Source: Diogma glabrata
Lineage: Eukaryota > Arthropoda > Insecta > Diptera > Cylindrotomidae
Assembly: GCA_963693315.1 (NCBI GenBank)
Contig: OY856188.1
Span: 190,692,811-190,756,810 of the forward strand
Length of the DNA: 64,000 bases
Direction: 5' to 3'
Shown: positions 38,250 to 50,127 of the stretch, piece by piece
Layout: each line of letters starts with the position of its first letter
Numbering within the stretch: the stretch's first letter is position 1
The notes under the pieces: model-generated
The model's database searches: none
What the model was told of the DNA's origin: nothing
Seen by the model: only the letters and a program-made list of their open reading frames with translations
Made by a program: the position numbers and the translations under genes

Positions 38250-40100
38250 AATAGAATTACGGATTGTACGTGTTGTTGTCGGTAGCAGGTCAGAAATTTT
38301 TTTAATCTCTGGGTAGGGTACTCACATAATGGACATGCCGAGTCCACTCCCCCGGCACATGGGGACTGGAGTTATTCAACTAAGTGTGCTGGATTTTTTT
38401 TCGCTTCCTTGGAAGCGATATAACTCGTAAATGGTGCACTTTAGGATACTGGTGCTATGGAACTTTTTTGTTCCTTAAATGTTTTTCTATAACTTAAAAT
38501 AAAAAAAAACAAAAAAAAATTTGTTTTGTTGCAAATTATTGCGAAAAATGTCTAAAAAACGATATTTTTCAATAGAATTTAGTTATTTGCAAATAATTGT
38601 TTATAACATAATTCACCCCTCTATCTTGTAGCTGAAACCTCAACGAAAAAAATAAGCTTCAGAACGTTTCATTCGGCTTGATAGTTTTTGCCATTCCAAT
38701 TCCATTTTGCACTTAATGCCTTAAAAAAGGTTGTTAACTTAGGACAGGCCGCAAGGTCTGAGTTTTCATCCGATCGTAATCTGCTTGACGGGAATTGAAA
38801 GGGTGTAGTGTCAGCTTTAAATAGCATTTTTGCTGCCTACACCCATATTTAATATTAACAACAATTACAGTGGTGCAAAAAAAACCGCGAAAATGCCTTA
38901 GTTGCAAAATTAAATTTCTCAACGAATTTTCAACTTAACGAGATGCGTTTTTAATATTTGCCAAGTGCTTAGAAAACCTCAGATTTTAGAAAAAAGACCT
39001 CTCTAACATGATTTGGGATATGATTACACATAAGTAGTTCATTACTTTTTCATTAAATTTATTTGTCAAATTGTCATTACAATAATACTCAATTATACAT
39101 CGTGTCGCTACGTACGTTTTATACGTATACTATACCGTACGTTTTATTTTTTCATAGAGTACGTTACTGCAGGAGTCAAAGTAACCAATCACGTGTTGGG
39201 TAGGCACAGACCCAGCATCTTGTGAGCACAACAGTATCATTTTGGAGGGAAATTCTCAGTTCCTGTCGATATATGACATACAAAATCAATGTCACAATCG
39301 CGGTTTCAAAAACAAAACGGGCCATAAGTCGGTCCAAATCATGTTAAAGAGGTTTCTTTTTAAATCTTCGGTTTTCTAAGGAATTTGCAAATTTTAAAAC
39401 CGCATATCGTTAAGTGGAAAATTCGTTGAGAAATTTAATTTTGCAACTATGGAATTTTCGCGGTTTTTTCAAACCACTGTAATTGTTGTTAATATTGAAT
39501 ATGGGTGAAGGCAAAAAAATGCTATTTAAAGCTAACACTACACCCTTTCGATTCCTGTCAAGCAGATTGCGATCGGATGAAAAGTCAGACCTTGCGGCCT
39601 GCCCAGAACAACATTTTTTCAGGCATTAAGTGCAAAATGGAATTGTGCAAAAACTATCAAGTCAAATGAAACGTTCTGAAGCTTATTTTTTTTGTTGAGG
39701 TTTCAGCTACAAGATAGAGAGGTCAATTATGTTATAAACAATTATTTGTAAATAACTAAATTCAATTGAAAAATATCGTTTTTTAGACATTTTTTCGCAA
39801 AAATTTGCAACAAAACAAATCTTTTTTTTTTTATTTTAAGTTATACAAAGACATTTGAGGAACAAAAAAGTTCCATAGCACCAGTATCCTAAAAAGCACC
39901 ATTTACGAGTTATATCGCTTACAAGGAATCAAAAAAAATTTCCAGCACACTTAGTTGAATAACTCCAGTCCCAAGGTGCCGGGCGAGTGAACTCGGCATG
40001 TCCATTATGTGAGTACCCTACCCCAGAGATTAAGAAAAATTTCTGACCTGTTACCGACAACAACACGTAAGCCATATCTTTTTCCGTTATTCTATGGACC
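38250..40100. mobile_element. Giant foldback element, 1.85 kb
   Basis: Arms of about 765 bp (38250-39015 and 39335-40100) are reverse complements at high identity around a loop of about 320 bp. Termini read 'ccaatagaattacgg' on the left and, complemented, 'tccatagaataacgg' on the right. There is no credible ORF: the frames at 38734-38922 and 40009-40356 straddle arm sequence or belong to the flanking LINE. It sits inside the LINE frame between 'SIRLG' and 'LLGVTI'. Confidence 0.85.
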
Positions 40101-41762
40101 TAGTTTATTGGGAGTCACAATTTACAATGACTTTTTCTGGAACGATCGAATACTGTCGATTGCAAAGAGCGTGTCGAGAAAACACGGCCTGCTTAACAGT
40201 TTTAAAAAATATTTCACTTCGTATCAAGTACTCCACATTTATAAGTCGTATATTCGTTGCTGTATGAAGTATTGTGGTCAATTTTGGGGCGCTGCATTTG
40301 TTACCATCCTGGCTCTTTTGGGCTCTCTTAAAAAGCGTGCTATACGAATTTGGTGATCGAAATTTAATATGAAACCTTTCTTCCCTACAACATCGTCGTA
40401 TATTGCCGCTGATCTCGTTGTTTTTATAAATATCGTCACCAGCAGTTCCCGGATGAAATCAGATCTATTACGCCTGTAATATATTGTTTTCCCCGTTTTA
40501 CTCATCAATCGGTTTGTGCAAACAGTTAACCTGTTAATATCACACGCTAACATGCTGACAAAATGCAGAGGGACTTCTTTGTCCGTACATCGTACAAATG
40601 GAATGCTTTGCCGGAAATAATAGTGCCAAGTGCCTTCACACAAACATTTAAAAACAGCGTCCACCAACAACTCAGAACGCATTTTGTCGTGTGCCCTAGG
40701 TTTTAAAAGGTATCTACGTGTTGTTGTGAAACATATTGTAATTCCTATTACACAACAATTTTTATTCAAAAAAACAAAATGCGTGCTGAGGTGTCGGTGG
40801 CGCAATTTTTTTGTTTTTCTAAATTTTGTTTTAAAGAATGGATAACTAAACAATAAATTCTATCACATATAAAATATGACAATTTCATGATAGGATAGAG
40901 AAAATATAAATAAAATAAAAGATAAAAAACAAATTTACAGGCAAAATTTGTAGGAACAAAACTAAAATTGGGCTGCCAATAATCCAGCTAATGGCATATT
41001 CCTTGATCATGTGACGCCCTGTCTTTTTCAATTATTAAATCACACATACAGATTTATATGAAAGCTAATTTCTTCCAGCAAACAATAACGTACCATATTC
41101 CATAGCCAAAGTTGAAGGTGCTACCGTTGTCTGAATAGAGTTCATCGACTGAATAGTAAAACATAACAAATCTTACTTTTGACAAAGAAGGGCATTTTAC
41201 CAAAAGATATTATAGAAAATTTAAGTGGTAAAACGAATTTCAAAGTGAAAGTGAAAATGTTGAAATAGTAGATTGTATTAGTAGTAGATTGCGAGTTATT
41301 GCCTCACTCCCTACGGTCGTGCTGCAAGCTAACTCTTGTTTGGAAAACGCATTCGCTCTAGTAATACACACTATTTTTTGTAACAAATGCATAAAATTTA
41401 TAAATATTTATTTAATTGTTAATTTAATCATTTATTTAACAAAGTTATAAACAAATTTAAGATATTTAAATAATTAAAGTGCGCCATCTTATAAAACAAA
41501 CATAGTAATCCAACTAAGAGCTGTCAAAATTGTAAATTTTGAAAACCCAAATAAATTGTTTTTTCTTGCAATTCAAACGATGCAATGTGTTTAAGTTGTT
41601 TTTACTATATGGTAAGTTATTTAACTAACTACAAATCTCACATGCAGGCGGCGTACGTGCTAGGCTTACAAAATATTTTGTGGTCATATGTGCGGAAAAG
41701 TAGATTTTTCTTTTATTCTATTCTAGAACAAAATCGAATATTTTTTATGCATGTATTACAAA

Positions 41763-41832
41763 AAATAATATATAACATAATCTAACTATAATATAATAGC
41801 CGTATTATATTATAGTTATATAGATTATAGCC
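41763..41832. repeat. Small AT-rich palindrome
   Basis: 'taatctaactataatataat' is mirrored by 'attatattatagttatatag' across a short 'agccgt' centre. It lies inside the 40.9-43.1 kb element. Confidence 0.65.
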
Positions 41833-42229
41833 GTCATACAATATTAATAAAAACCCGCGGCTCACCTAGGAAATATATAACAATTAATTTAAAATAAAAA
41901 AAATACAGAAAATCAATTCGATCCTCTCCAAAACAAAAATTTCAAAATTAAGATATTGTGTTGTAAAATATATTAACAGCGTCAATAAATAAGCATATAT
42001 TCCCGCATAGAGGGATCAATTTTTGTTGATTTGTAGTTTTTCTATTTCTGATCTATGAGTGTGACAACCCTGCATATTCTTGTCCCTGTTATTGACGAGT
42101 TAACGTGAGATATCACATACCACTGGCCATAGCAGAAAGATATCGCAAGCCAAGGTGTTATTTTAGTGGTAGCTGGTGGATGAACTGAATTCAGTCAACG
42201 GTAGCACCCTCAATATTACCCGAGCAGAA

Positions 42230-42960
42230 ATTTGTCAGTGCTCAAATAGCGCTGATCATGTTTGCCCAACTACGGATCAGCCATTGGTAGGTCAGTCTGA
42301 ATGGGCTCTGATCATGAGTGTAATACTTTTTCCCTATCTGGTTATGATTGTGATAACCAGATCAGGGCCTGATTGGGATAGTCGGACCAGGTCTTGATAT
42401 ATTTATATATATTATACATACATAAAGTAAATACAATAAATTAAATATAATTAAAATAAAATAAAACTGGATAAAAATTAAAACATAAAACACCTTAATC
42501 ACTATTATTGTTGTCTTTCAGCCGAGAAGCAATAACTAAACCATAGGTGAAACTATTTTGGTGAATTCTTTGGTGAAACTATATATTTCTACAATGGATA
42601 ATACTCTAGTGAATTTTAACCAATTGAAATTTTATCAAATGAAATAGGGTTTAGATCAGGTTCTATAAGGAAGAACCTAATAGGGGAATCATATATAATT
42701 TCTGATAGGGGCCTGATACAATTAAATAGGGCAAACCTTAATGGATATTTTGTATCAGATTCCGTACTGATCAGATTCCTCAACTAGGGGTCAAATACAA
42801 AACATCAAATCAGGACCGGATATATTCAAATACGGTTAAACCTAAAAGGGTATTCTAAATCAGGCCCGGAAAAGACCCACATCAGATTTCTCCGGCTTGC
42901 TCTTTCTGGACTGGCCAGGCGCTGATCACGCCCTGACTGTATTCAAGCTTTCCCTAACTA
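42230..42960. repeat. Region of reiterated GATCAGG/CCTGAT motifs
   Basis: 'gatcag', 'cctgat' and 'aatcagg' recur more than ten times in both orientations, interleaved with 'taggg' and 'tcaaatac' phrases. The pattern is degenerate and of unknown origin. The 73-residue frame at 42176-42397 overlaps it and looks like chance. Confidence 0.5.
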
Positions 42961-43449
42961 ATTTTTACTCTGGTAGTTATGGAATATTCCTTGATAATGA
43001 CAGCTATTGCTTGCTCGCACAAACGAGCCTTCATATTACTTTATATGTGGGCTTTAATCATTGAGGAAGACAGTGCGTCACATGTACAAGGAATATTTTA
43101 CTAACTACTTTGCTCAATTTTAGTTTTGTTCGTGCAGATTTTTCTAAAAAAATTTGCGTTTTTAAAAAATCGAGGAGCAAAGTTAACCAAAGGAAATACG
43201 GTATAGTTTTGACTCTTTTAAAAATATCTTAAATGTTTTTATAATATTTTAGCAAATGTGGTTTTGGAAGTTTTAACTTTAGATTGAGTTTCATAATTAA
43301 GGCATTCTCCTTATGAACTAAAGTTGAATATCGTAAGCGTTTGTAAATATTTGCTGTCGAACTCTTTCGCAAATAATTCCTTCAAGTTTTCTCTGATTGA
43401 ATTAATGTTTTTCAAGTTCAATAAAAAGTTTCTTTAAATCTATTTTCAG

Positions 43450-45195
43450 GTTGCAATGAATCCTAAAAATACTGTGTTCGATGCAAAACGTCTTATTGGA
43501 CGTAAATTTGATGATCAAAAAATACAAGATGATATGAAACATTGGCCGTTTACTGTTGTAAACGATTGTGGCAAACCGAAAATTCAAATTGAGTTTAAAG
43601 GTGAAATAAAGAAGTTTGCTCCAGAAGAAGTCAGCTCAATGGTTCTAACGAAAATGAGAGAAATTGCAGAGATTTACTTAGGTGGCAAGGTATTAGACGC
43701 TGTTATCACTGTGCCAGCATATTTCAATGATTCGCAACGACAAGCAACTAAAGATGCTGGTGCGATTGCCGGCTTAAACGTATTAAGAATTATCAATGAA
43801 CCAACTGCCGCCGCACTAGCTTACGGATTAGATAAAAACTTGAAAGGAGAAAAAAACGTGTTAATTTTCGATTTGGGTGGTGGAACATTCGATGTATCAA
43901 TATTAACAATTGATGAGGGTTCATTATTTGAAGTTAAATCCACTGCGGGCGATACTCATTTAGGTGGCGAAGATTTTGATAATCGGCTGGTAAATCATTT
44001 TTCAGAAGAGTTTAAGCGAAAGCATAAAAGAGACTTGCACGGTAATGCACGAGCGTTACGTCGATTGCGTACTGCTTGTGAACGTGCAAAGCGAACTCTA
44101 TCATCAAGTACAGAAGCGTCTATTGAAATTGATGCTCTTCATGAAGGCATTGATTTCTATTCAAAAATTACTCGAGCCCGTTTTGAAGAATTAAACATGG
44201 ATTTGTTTCGATCAACACTGCAACCAGTTGAACGTGCTTTGACTGATGCTAAGATGGATAAATCATCAATTAACGATGTTGTATTGGTCGGCGGGTCAAT
44301 TCGAATCCCAAAAATTCAAAAAATGCTGCAAGATTTTTTTTGTGGTAAGTCACTGAACTTATCTATAAATCCTGATGAAGCAGTAGCATATGGAGCTGCA
44401 GTACAAGCAGCCATTTTAACTGGCGATGGTAGTGCACAAATTCAAGATGTTTTACTTGTTGATGTCACCCCACTGTCATTAGGTATTGAAACAGCTGGAG
44501 GAGTTATGACTAAAATTATTGAAAGAAACTCAAGAATTCCATGCAAACAACAACAAACTTTCACAACATACAGTGACAATCAAAACGCGGTCACTGTTCA
44601 AGTTTTTGAAGGAGAACGTGCAATGACAAAGGATAACAACTTACTTGGAAACTTTAATTTAACAGGCATTCCACCAGCACCTCGTGGGGTGCCAAAAATA
44701 GAAGTTACCTTTGATTTGAACGCGGATGGAATTCTTCACGTATCCGCTAAAGATGGTAGTACTGGAAAATCAGAAAAAATAACAATTACCAATGACAAAG
44801 GACGTTTATCGAAAGCCGAAATTGATAAAATGTTATCAGATGCAGAGAAATATCGAGATGAAGATGAACGTCAACGTGAGAAAATCACATCACGTAATGC
44901 GCTTGAAGGTTATATCTTTAGTTGTAAGCAAGCTGTTGAAGATGCACCTGATGGTAAATTAACAGAATCTGATAAACAAGCTGTTCGTGATAAATGTAAA
45001 ACTGAAATGTCATGGTTGGATGCTAACACCCTTGCTGAGAAAGAAGAGTTTGAGCATCATTTAAAAGAATTGCAGAAAGTTTGTGGGCCAATAATGAGTA
45101 AGATACATGGCGCTAGTACTGGTACGGGTCAGTCACAAGCTGGTGGACAACAAAGTGGACAAGGAAGAGGCCCAACTGTTGAAGAAGTTGATTAA
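43450..45195 (+). CDS. Hsc70: Cytosolic Hsc70/Hsp70 chaperone, large 3' exon
   Basis: An acceptor 'ctattttcag' ends at 43449 and the exon opens with Val-Ala-Met-Asn-Pro, which corresponds to about residue 70 of a 650-residue Hsp70. The nucleotide-binding domain shows '[17 protein letters not shown]', '[12 protein letters not shown]' and '[12 protein letters not shown]'. The substrate-binding domain and lid follow ('[13 protein letters not shown]', 'TFTTYSDNQ', '[17 protein letters not shown]'). The C-terminus GPTVEEVD marks a cytosolic form that binds TPR co-chaperones. The first ATP-loop exon (GIDLGTT) is not in the window's upstream sequence, so a long intron is implied. Ile replaces Thr in the usual GGSTRIPK motif ('GGSIRIPK'). 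The lid glycine repeats are short. The exon is fully open; it is probably a functional but divergent paralogue. Confidence 0.92.
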   Translation, partial: VAMNPKNTVFDAKRLIGRKFDDQKIQDDMKHWPFTVVNDCGKPKIQIEFKGEIKKFAPEEVSSMVLTKMREIAEIYLGGKVLDAVITVPAYFNDSQRQATKDAGAIAGLNVLRIINEPTAAALAYGLDKNLKGEKNVLIFDLGGGTFDVSILTIDEGSLFEVKSTAGDTHLGGEDFDNRLVNHFSEEFKRKHKRDLHGNARALRRLRTACERAKRTLSSSTEASIEIDALHEGIDFYSKITRARFEELNMDLFRSTLQPVERALTDAKMDKSSINDVVLVGGSIRIPKIQKMLQDFFCGKSLNLSINPDEAVAYGAAVQAAILTGDGSAQIQDVLLVDVTPLSLGIETAGGVMTKIIERNSRIPCKQQQTFTTYSDNQNAVTVQVFEGERAMTKDNNLLGNFNLTGIPPAPRGVPKIEVTFDLNADGILHVSAKDGSTGKSEKITITNDKGRLSKAEIDKMLSDAEKYRDEDERQREKITSRNALEGYIFSCKQAVEDAPDGKLTESDKQAVRDKCKTEMSWLDANTLAEKEEFEHHLKELQKVCGPIMSKIHGASTGTGQSQAGGQQSGQGRGPTVEEVD

Positions 45196-45470
45196 ATTTT
45201 AATGTATTACTTTTAAGATATTATATAATTACACTGTACATATTTTTTCATGGAAATAATAGTACATTATATACCAAGGTATATAGTAAGCTATTATTCT
45301 TCTTTACCGCAGTATATATAGAATTTTTCTACTACTAACACTAATTATCATTTTTGATTTGATTAGATTTTGATGTTAGTCATTTTCCATTTCATTTTTT
45401 TAATATTTCGAAATATCAAATAGCCTGAAAATTTAGTTTTAATAAAATAACACAATGAAATGTAATTATT
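45196..45470 (+). other. Probable 3' UTR of the Hsc70 gene
   Basis: AT-rich sequence after the TAA. AATAAA occurs at about 45441-45447 and could direct polyadenylation. Confidence 0.5.
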
Positions 45471-45929
45471 ATTATTTACCGCTTATTTTTATTACTGACC
45501 TAGACTAGGGTGAGAAAAATGACTACATAGGAATAGGAACTACAAAATGACTACAGAGGAATTTTCCACTTCACCACAATATTAAATTGTGTGATGTAAT
45601 GCAATCTATTGAGAAAAAAAATCTTACATGTCCCAAATTTTGTTTTTTCTATTGTTTTGGACCATCCTCTATCTATATAGCCAATAAAAGTTTTGGTGTA
45701 CATTTCGTGACATTCCTGAGTAGGATCTTGATCCACTTTGGTAAATGATCCAGGTTCACTTGAAAATGGAAGATCTGGATTCTGGATTAATTTCAAAATA
45801 GGACAAAATGGCGAGAGGTCTCCCGAACACTAAGTTTAAATCTTCAATAACTTCTAATCCTGGCTTTCGATCTTATTGAAACTTGGTACTTGGTATATAA
45901 GGTTTTAGTACTGTTTCTAATATTTCTGC
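45471..45929. other. Spacer with a small direct repeat
   Basis: 'aaaatgactacata' (45516) and 'aaaatgactacaga' (45545) are a short direct repeat. An 81-residue - strand frame (45551-45796) has no domain that I recognise. Confidence 0.4.
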
Positions 45930-46318
45930 TTACCAAATTCCGGTTAAAAAGTTTTTTTCCAGGTGTTTAGCCGTACTATAGCCAACACTTACAGATCGAT
46001 TTTCATGAAATGTTGGTAAAACTATTCAAATATGATGGAAAAGATTTAAATAGCTTGTGGGGTACATTGGATAAAGGTTTGGGGGTCCACAATACAACAG
46101 GTGGTTTTTTCACTATGGTTTCAATGTTTGTTGGGAGCACACAACATTTGTTCGTGAATGAATTTTGATGACACTTTGGAAAAAGATGCAAATATGTATG
46201 GCAAGAAGTTGATTAGTTTTTTAGCGATATTAAACAAAGTGGTGGGAGATCCCCAGGCAACTGTGATTTTGAAAACTTCATAACATCTGCACCTGATAAT
46301 CGATTTGGATGAAACTGA
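45930..46318 (+). repeat. Dispersed repeat, copy 2 (partner at 6795)
   Basis: Aligns with 6795-7172 over nearly the whole length, with an additional 'caatacaacaggtggt' segment near 46088. Only one arm of the foldback is present here. Confidence 0.75.
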
Positions 46319-46369
46319 TGAGCTAATTAATCGCATAAAATAATGAACATATTGAGGGATTTGTAGCTA

Positions 46370-47416
46370 ATCAAATTGCTCCTATTAATCGAAAGCGGTT
46401 ATGTCGCAGTTTTGAGTATGGAAAGAATAAATGGAAGCAACTGAGTCATACATACTCTTGATTCTTCTGATGAAATAAAAGTGCAATTAAAATATTATCA
46501 AGATATTATAAAGAATCTTAGGTTGCACTATAAAAATGAATATTATATGGAGAAAAAACAAGAAGAATAAAATAAACCAATCCACAACGCTGTCATCATT
46601 TCCGAATATTGACAAGAAACCACATGAAGAAACTATTACTAAAGTAAAAAATGTTTATACATGGAAGTGAACGAATATTTCTCCAAAAACGGTTACTGTT
46701 ATGCACATTAAATGAAGCATGCGTTGAGTTTAAAAGCAAACTACCAGAATTAAAAGTAGGGTTCACAAAATTTGCAAGTCTTCGGCCTGTTGAATGCGTA
46801 AAATTAGCGCAAGAAGTTCGTAATGTGTGTGTCTGCACAATCCATCAAAACTTGAAACATATATGTACTTTTTATTATGTTTATCACTCAATACAGACTT
46901 TGAGAAGGTTTGCCTTACCTGTATTGTGTTATATTAATAAATAAATAAATAAATAATATGTTTCAATATTCAAAATTTGCTAGTTGTGGTAAATTACATG
47001 ATGAATGTCATTCATTAAAGTGTGTCATTCAAGAAATGTGCTGAAAATCTTAAAAACTGGCAGAAAAATTACATGAAAATTATAAAACTAATGAAAATTT
47101 TGAGGTGAAATACATGCAATGGAATACCACCGATCGATGTAATTTGGACACGTTAATCGATTCTTCTTCAGCATTTATACATAAATTAACAGACAGCCTA
47201 AAATTATTAATGCCTCACCATTTTATTGCTCAACAGCTCATGCAGTATTTGGAAAACACAAAAGCAAACTTGAAAGCGGGAGAGTGCTTAGTACTTAACG
47301 ATTTTTTGGAAAATTACTCTTTTTTCATTCAAGATTCTGTGAAGAGTTATAATTGGCATACTTCCGTGCTAAGCACAAAGGTAGTAACTTGCTTTTTTGT
47401 CAAAAATGAGTTATGA
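46370..47416 (+). pseudogene. Decayed repetitive protein, probably transposon-derived
   Basis: Pieces of a protein family seen in many invertebrate genomes: 'FLQKRLLLCTLNEACVEFKS', 'VGFTKFASLRPVECV', 'CVCTIHQNLKH' (46650-46860). After breaks come 'MQWNTTDRCNLDTL' and 'LNDFLENYSFFIQDSVKSYNW' (47105-47360). The KFxxLRP, CxCxxHQN and DFxENYS blocks are in the expected order. I recognise the family but not an agreed name or activity. Stops and frame changes are present, and the C-terminal part is replaced by a MITE at 47348. Confidence 0.65.
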
Positions 47417-47752
47417 TTCTAAGATGATATAATAACAATCGATGGACATTTTTATCATATAAGTAAACCATTTTATTAATTTTTTCATTCACAAATTACT
47501 CTATTAAATATGCCGTATCTTCTTTAAAAGAATCAAATTTACTATTAAATTATCCAATAATTAATATTTTATTAACATTAACAAATAATATAACCTTCTA
47601 TCTCTCTGATTCAAACCAAATTTGAAATTTTTTATATAAATATAGTTTTGATTAGTTTGACTGTAAACATTGAAAATTAAAAATTGATAATATCTCGAAA
47701 TGTCAAAAATACAAGTTATCACTTCTGTGCTTAGCACGGTAGCATAATTCAC
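47348..47752. mobile_element. MITE of about 400 bp
   Basis: The left end ('ccgtgctaagcacaaagg' then 'taacttgc') is mirrored at the right end ('acttctgtgcttagcacgg') over about 60 imperfect bases. It cuts the preceding pseudogene after 'KSYNW'. No ORF. Confidence 0.65.
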
Positions 47753-47864
47753 AAGCTCCCCGTTTTTAATATATTCTAATTATTCACTTACTGTTCAAGG
47801 TATCGATCACTTAAATTTTGTTATTATCTCTGATATAACTGAACATAGGGTGACCATCCGTCCT

Positions 47865-48480
47865 CTTTTTATAGGATTTGTCCTCTTTTAGACCTCCGCT
47901 CTTTTTGACCTATCTCTTTTTTGCACCTATATTGGCAGTTTGTCCTCTAAATGTCATCCTTTTGTCCTCTTTTTAAAATGTTCTCTTTTTAAAATTTTCT
48001 TGCAAAAAAACACGAAAAACCTTTACAATTATAGGTTTTGTTAAAATAGATATTTTACTGATCGTGTTGAAAAGCAAGAAGTTTTCCTAGTTTTTGAAAA
48101 CAGATTATCGAACTATTCTTATAGTTCAACTAAAACACGATGGTATGTCACTCTTTTCTGCTGTTGAAAGAGTATTGAAATTGGATAAAGCGTTAAAACC
48201 GTATTTTTGTCTATAGCAAAACCACCAGTTTTCAAACTGTTTAGGAGAATCTGTTAAATGAGGCATATTTGTTTTTGTTACATTCGGTGGTCAACGTTTT
48301 CCACCTCAACATAAAAAAATAGAGAACAAGCATAATTCCATGATTCAAATAATGAGTAATTTAGAATAAGTTATCTTTGAACTTTGAGGAAGGAATAAAT
48401 AACAATTTCTCCTCTGGATTAACTTTAAATGTTTTAAAGAAAAATAAAAAAATGGTTAACGAATGAATGTACAGCTTTCA
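47865..48480 (+). other. Possible hAT terminus and transposase scrap
   Basis: 'catagggtgaccatccgtcc' followed by reiterated 'gtcctctttt' resembles the ends of hAT elements of the ZBED type. Fragments near 48150-48240 read 'SAVERVLKLDKALKPYF' across frames, loosely like the middle of such transposases. Very degraded. Confidence 0.3.
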
Positions 48481-48515
48481 AAAAAATGAAATGTAATAAA
48501 CATTTTAAACTTCCT

Positions 48516-49517
48516 CAGGTTCGCTGGCAATAAAGAAAACTACAGAGAAGTGGCGAACTTGTTTAACATTACCCAATCGGTTTTTTACAAAATCATAACA
48601 ATGATGTTGAAATTTTTTAGCTCCGACTATTATACGATTTCCAGAAACGGAAGAAGAAAAATTTCAAACATCATATGAATTTGAACAGGTAAAATGAAAT
48701 ATTTTAGTTAATATATTACTTTTAGAACCAATTCAGGAAGAAAATCTTATCCAATCATAGTTCCTTGTATAAGATTTGATTGAATTTTGATTGTCTTATT
48801 TTTAGACTTTATTGTCTTTAAATAATCCAAAAATGATAAATCTTAACATTGCAATCTTAACAAATTTTAGGTAGCTGGATTTCCAAATGTTCTTGGCTGC
48901 ATCGACGGGTGCTACATATACATGAGAAAGCCAGCACACAAAATCCACTCAACCTATGTGAATCGGCATGGATTGATATCCATAACACTTCAGGGTGTAT
49001 GTGATGCGAACAAAAAGTTTTTGGACGTTTCCGTGGAGTACTCAAGTAAAATCCACGATTCACGCATTTTCAAACTATCGTCATTATCAAAAAGACTGCC
49101 AGCCATTTGTGGTGAAAAATACCACGTTTTAGGAGATGCCGCATACCACCTAAGAGAATTCTTCATAACTCCTTATAAAGATTATGGAAATTTAAATGAG
49201 GAAAAAAACATTTTCAATAAAATACACAGCAAAACAGAGTAAAAATAGAAAACTACTTTGGTTTATTGAAGCAAAGATTTAGGCAGCTTATCAGACTTGA
49301 CTTTAAAACAGTCGAAAGAATGGCTAGTTTTGTTCAAGCAAGCTGCGTACTTCACAATTTGTGTATAGAAGATGGTGATTTTTGGGTCTTAGATGACATA
49401 GAACAAGATGTATCAAGACGTCGTTCTACTGTGGATCTAAACCAATGCAGTGTGTCAGAAGCAATTTTAACACATTGTGGGGAGTTAAAAAGAACACTTT
49501 TAACAAAACGATTGTAA
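48516..49517 (+). pseudogene. PIF/Harbinger transposase (HARBI1-like)
   Basis: The first exon has 'FFAGNKENYREVANLFNITQSVFYKII' and, after a one-base shift, 'IRFPETEEEKFQTSYEFEQ' to the donor at 48689 (GTAAAA). The intron ends 'aaattttag' at 48870. The second exon reads 'GFPNVLGCIDGCYIYM' (first catalytic Asp), 'STYVNRHGLISITLQGVCD', 'SSKIHDSRIF' and 'LGDAAYHLREFFITPYKD' (second Asp). After a frameshift near 49230 come 'VKIENYFGLLKQRFRQL' (catalytic Glu) and 'FVQASCVLHNLCIEDGDFW'. All three acidic residues survive but two frameshifts disable it. It is the DDE nuclease of Harbinger elements, which works with a Myb/SANT-like partner such as the one at 51.8-57 kb. Confidence 0.85.
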
Positions 49518-49779
49518 GTTTTTATTAATTAAAATCCAAAATTACATTCGCTTATTAAAGTTAATATAAATAAATTCCTTAAAAATTATTAATTTATAAT
49601 CTCAAACCAAAGTTAACTTACAAAGTTACAATAACTTTGAATTAAAAAAAAATGTTTTTATTATTTTTAATTTTTAAAATTTTCTCTTTCTAGGAACTTA
49701 TCAAACAATTTAACTTAACTCAACTACAATAAATATCACCAACTATTATTCCATCAACCCAAACAAATCTAAATATGTT

Positions 49780-50055
49780 CTTTTTAACTCCAGATCCACA
49801 GCAAGAACCACGTCTTCTTTCTACTTCTGTTTCTATTTCATCTACGACCAACACATCACCGTTTTCGATTACAAATTCTCTAAGTGGATACGACATCTCC
49901 TAAAAGGTGGTATTTTTCACTACAAATACCTGAAAGTCTTTTTTATATTGATGATAATTTGAATATCCTTGAATCGTGGCTTTTGCTTGAGTTACGTACT
50001 GAAGTGTTATGGCTACCAACCCATGCCGATTTACATAGGTAGCTAGCTCGGCAAA
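49780..50055 (-). pseudogene. Second PIF/Harbinger transposase fragment
   Basis: On the - strand it reads 'ATYVNRHGLVAITLQYVTQAK' and 'KYH' with 'REFVIENGDVLVVDEIETEVERRRG'. It joins the middle of the transposase directly to its C-terminus, with the intervening part deleted. Sequence similarity to 48.9-49.5 kb is clear but not close, so it is a different Harbinger copy. It abuts the Cullin-4 fragment. Confidence 0.7.
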
Positions 50056-50127
50056 ACATTTCAAAAGCATTGTTATGATTATCGAACATGTTGGCCAATT
50101 CTCTGTACGTATCTTTATTCGGAGAAC

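Larger units (their letters stand above)
37578..40730 (+). pseudogene. Jockey-group LINE ORF2 interrupted by a MITE and a giant foldback
   Basis: The RT core begins 'EPYVIALDISKACDRIW' (37585-37640) and reaches 'NRYITVSID' at 37742, where a 270-bp MITE intervenes. The frame resumes 'VNNKTLPQGSVLS' (38030-38070) and 'NLVNFNSTKTQLL', up to 'DECESIRLG' at 38250. A 1.85 kb foldback then interrupts. Coding resumes with 'LLGVTIYNDFFWND' (40100), 'YKSYIRCCMKYCGQFWGAAF', and frameshifted C-terminal blocks up to 'YKWNALPEI' (about 40600-40625). N-terminal endonuclease and the YxDD region are missing. Dead copy. Confidence 0.85.
40930..43146. mobile_element. Inverted-repeat element upstream of the Hsc70 exon
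   Basis: The left end (about 40932-41120) contains 'acaaaactaaaattg', 'atattccttg' and 'catgtgacg'. It is mirrored at the right end (about 42965-43146) with the complements in the same order, at about 75% identity. Interior 41.1-42.9 kb has no ORF of note. The termini are imperfect, so the borders are approximate. Confidence 0.55.

Noticed and set aside
38734..38922. 62-residue frame in the giant foldback arm
   Set aside because: Occurs in an inverted-repeat arm with the mirrored copy disrupted; no protein similarity.
42176..42397. 73-residue frame upstream of Hsc70
   Set aside because: Overlaps the degenerate GATCAGG block and has no domain or splice context; likely chance.
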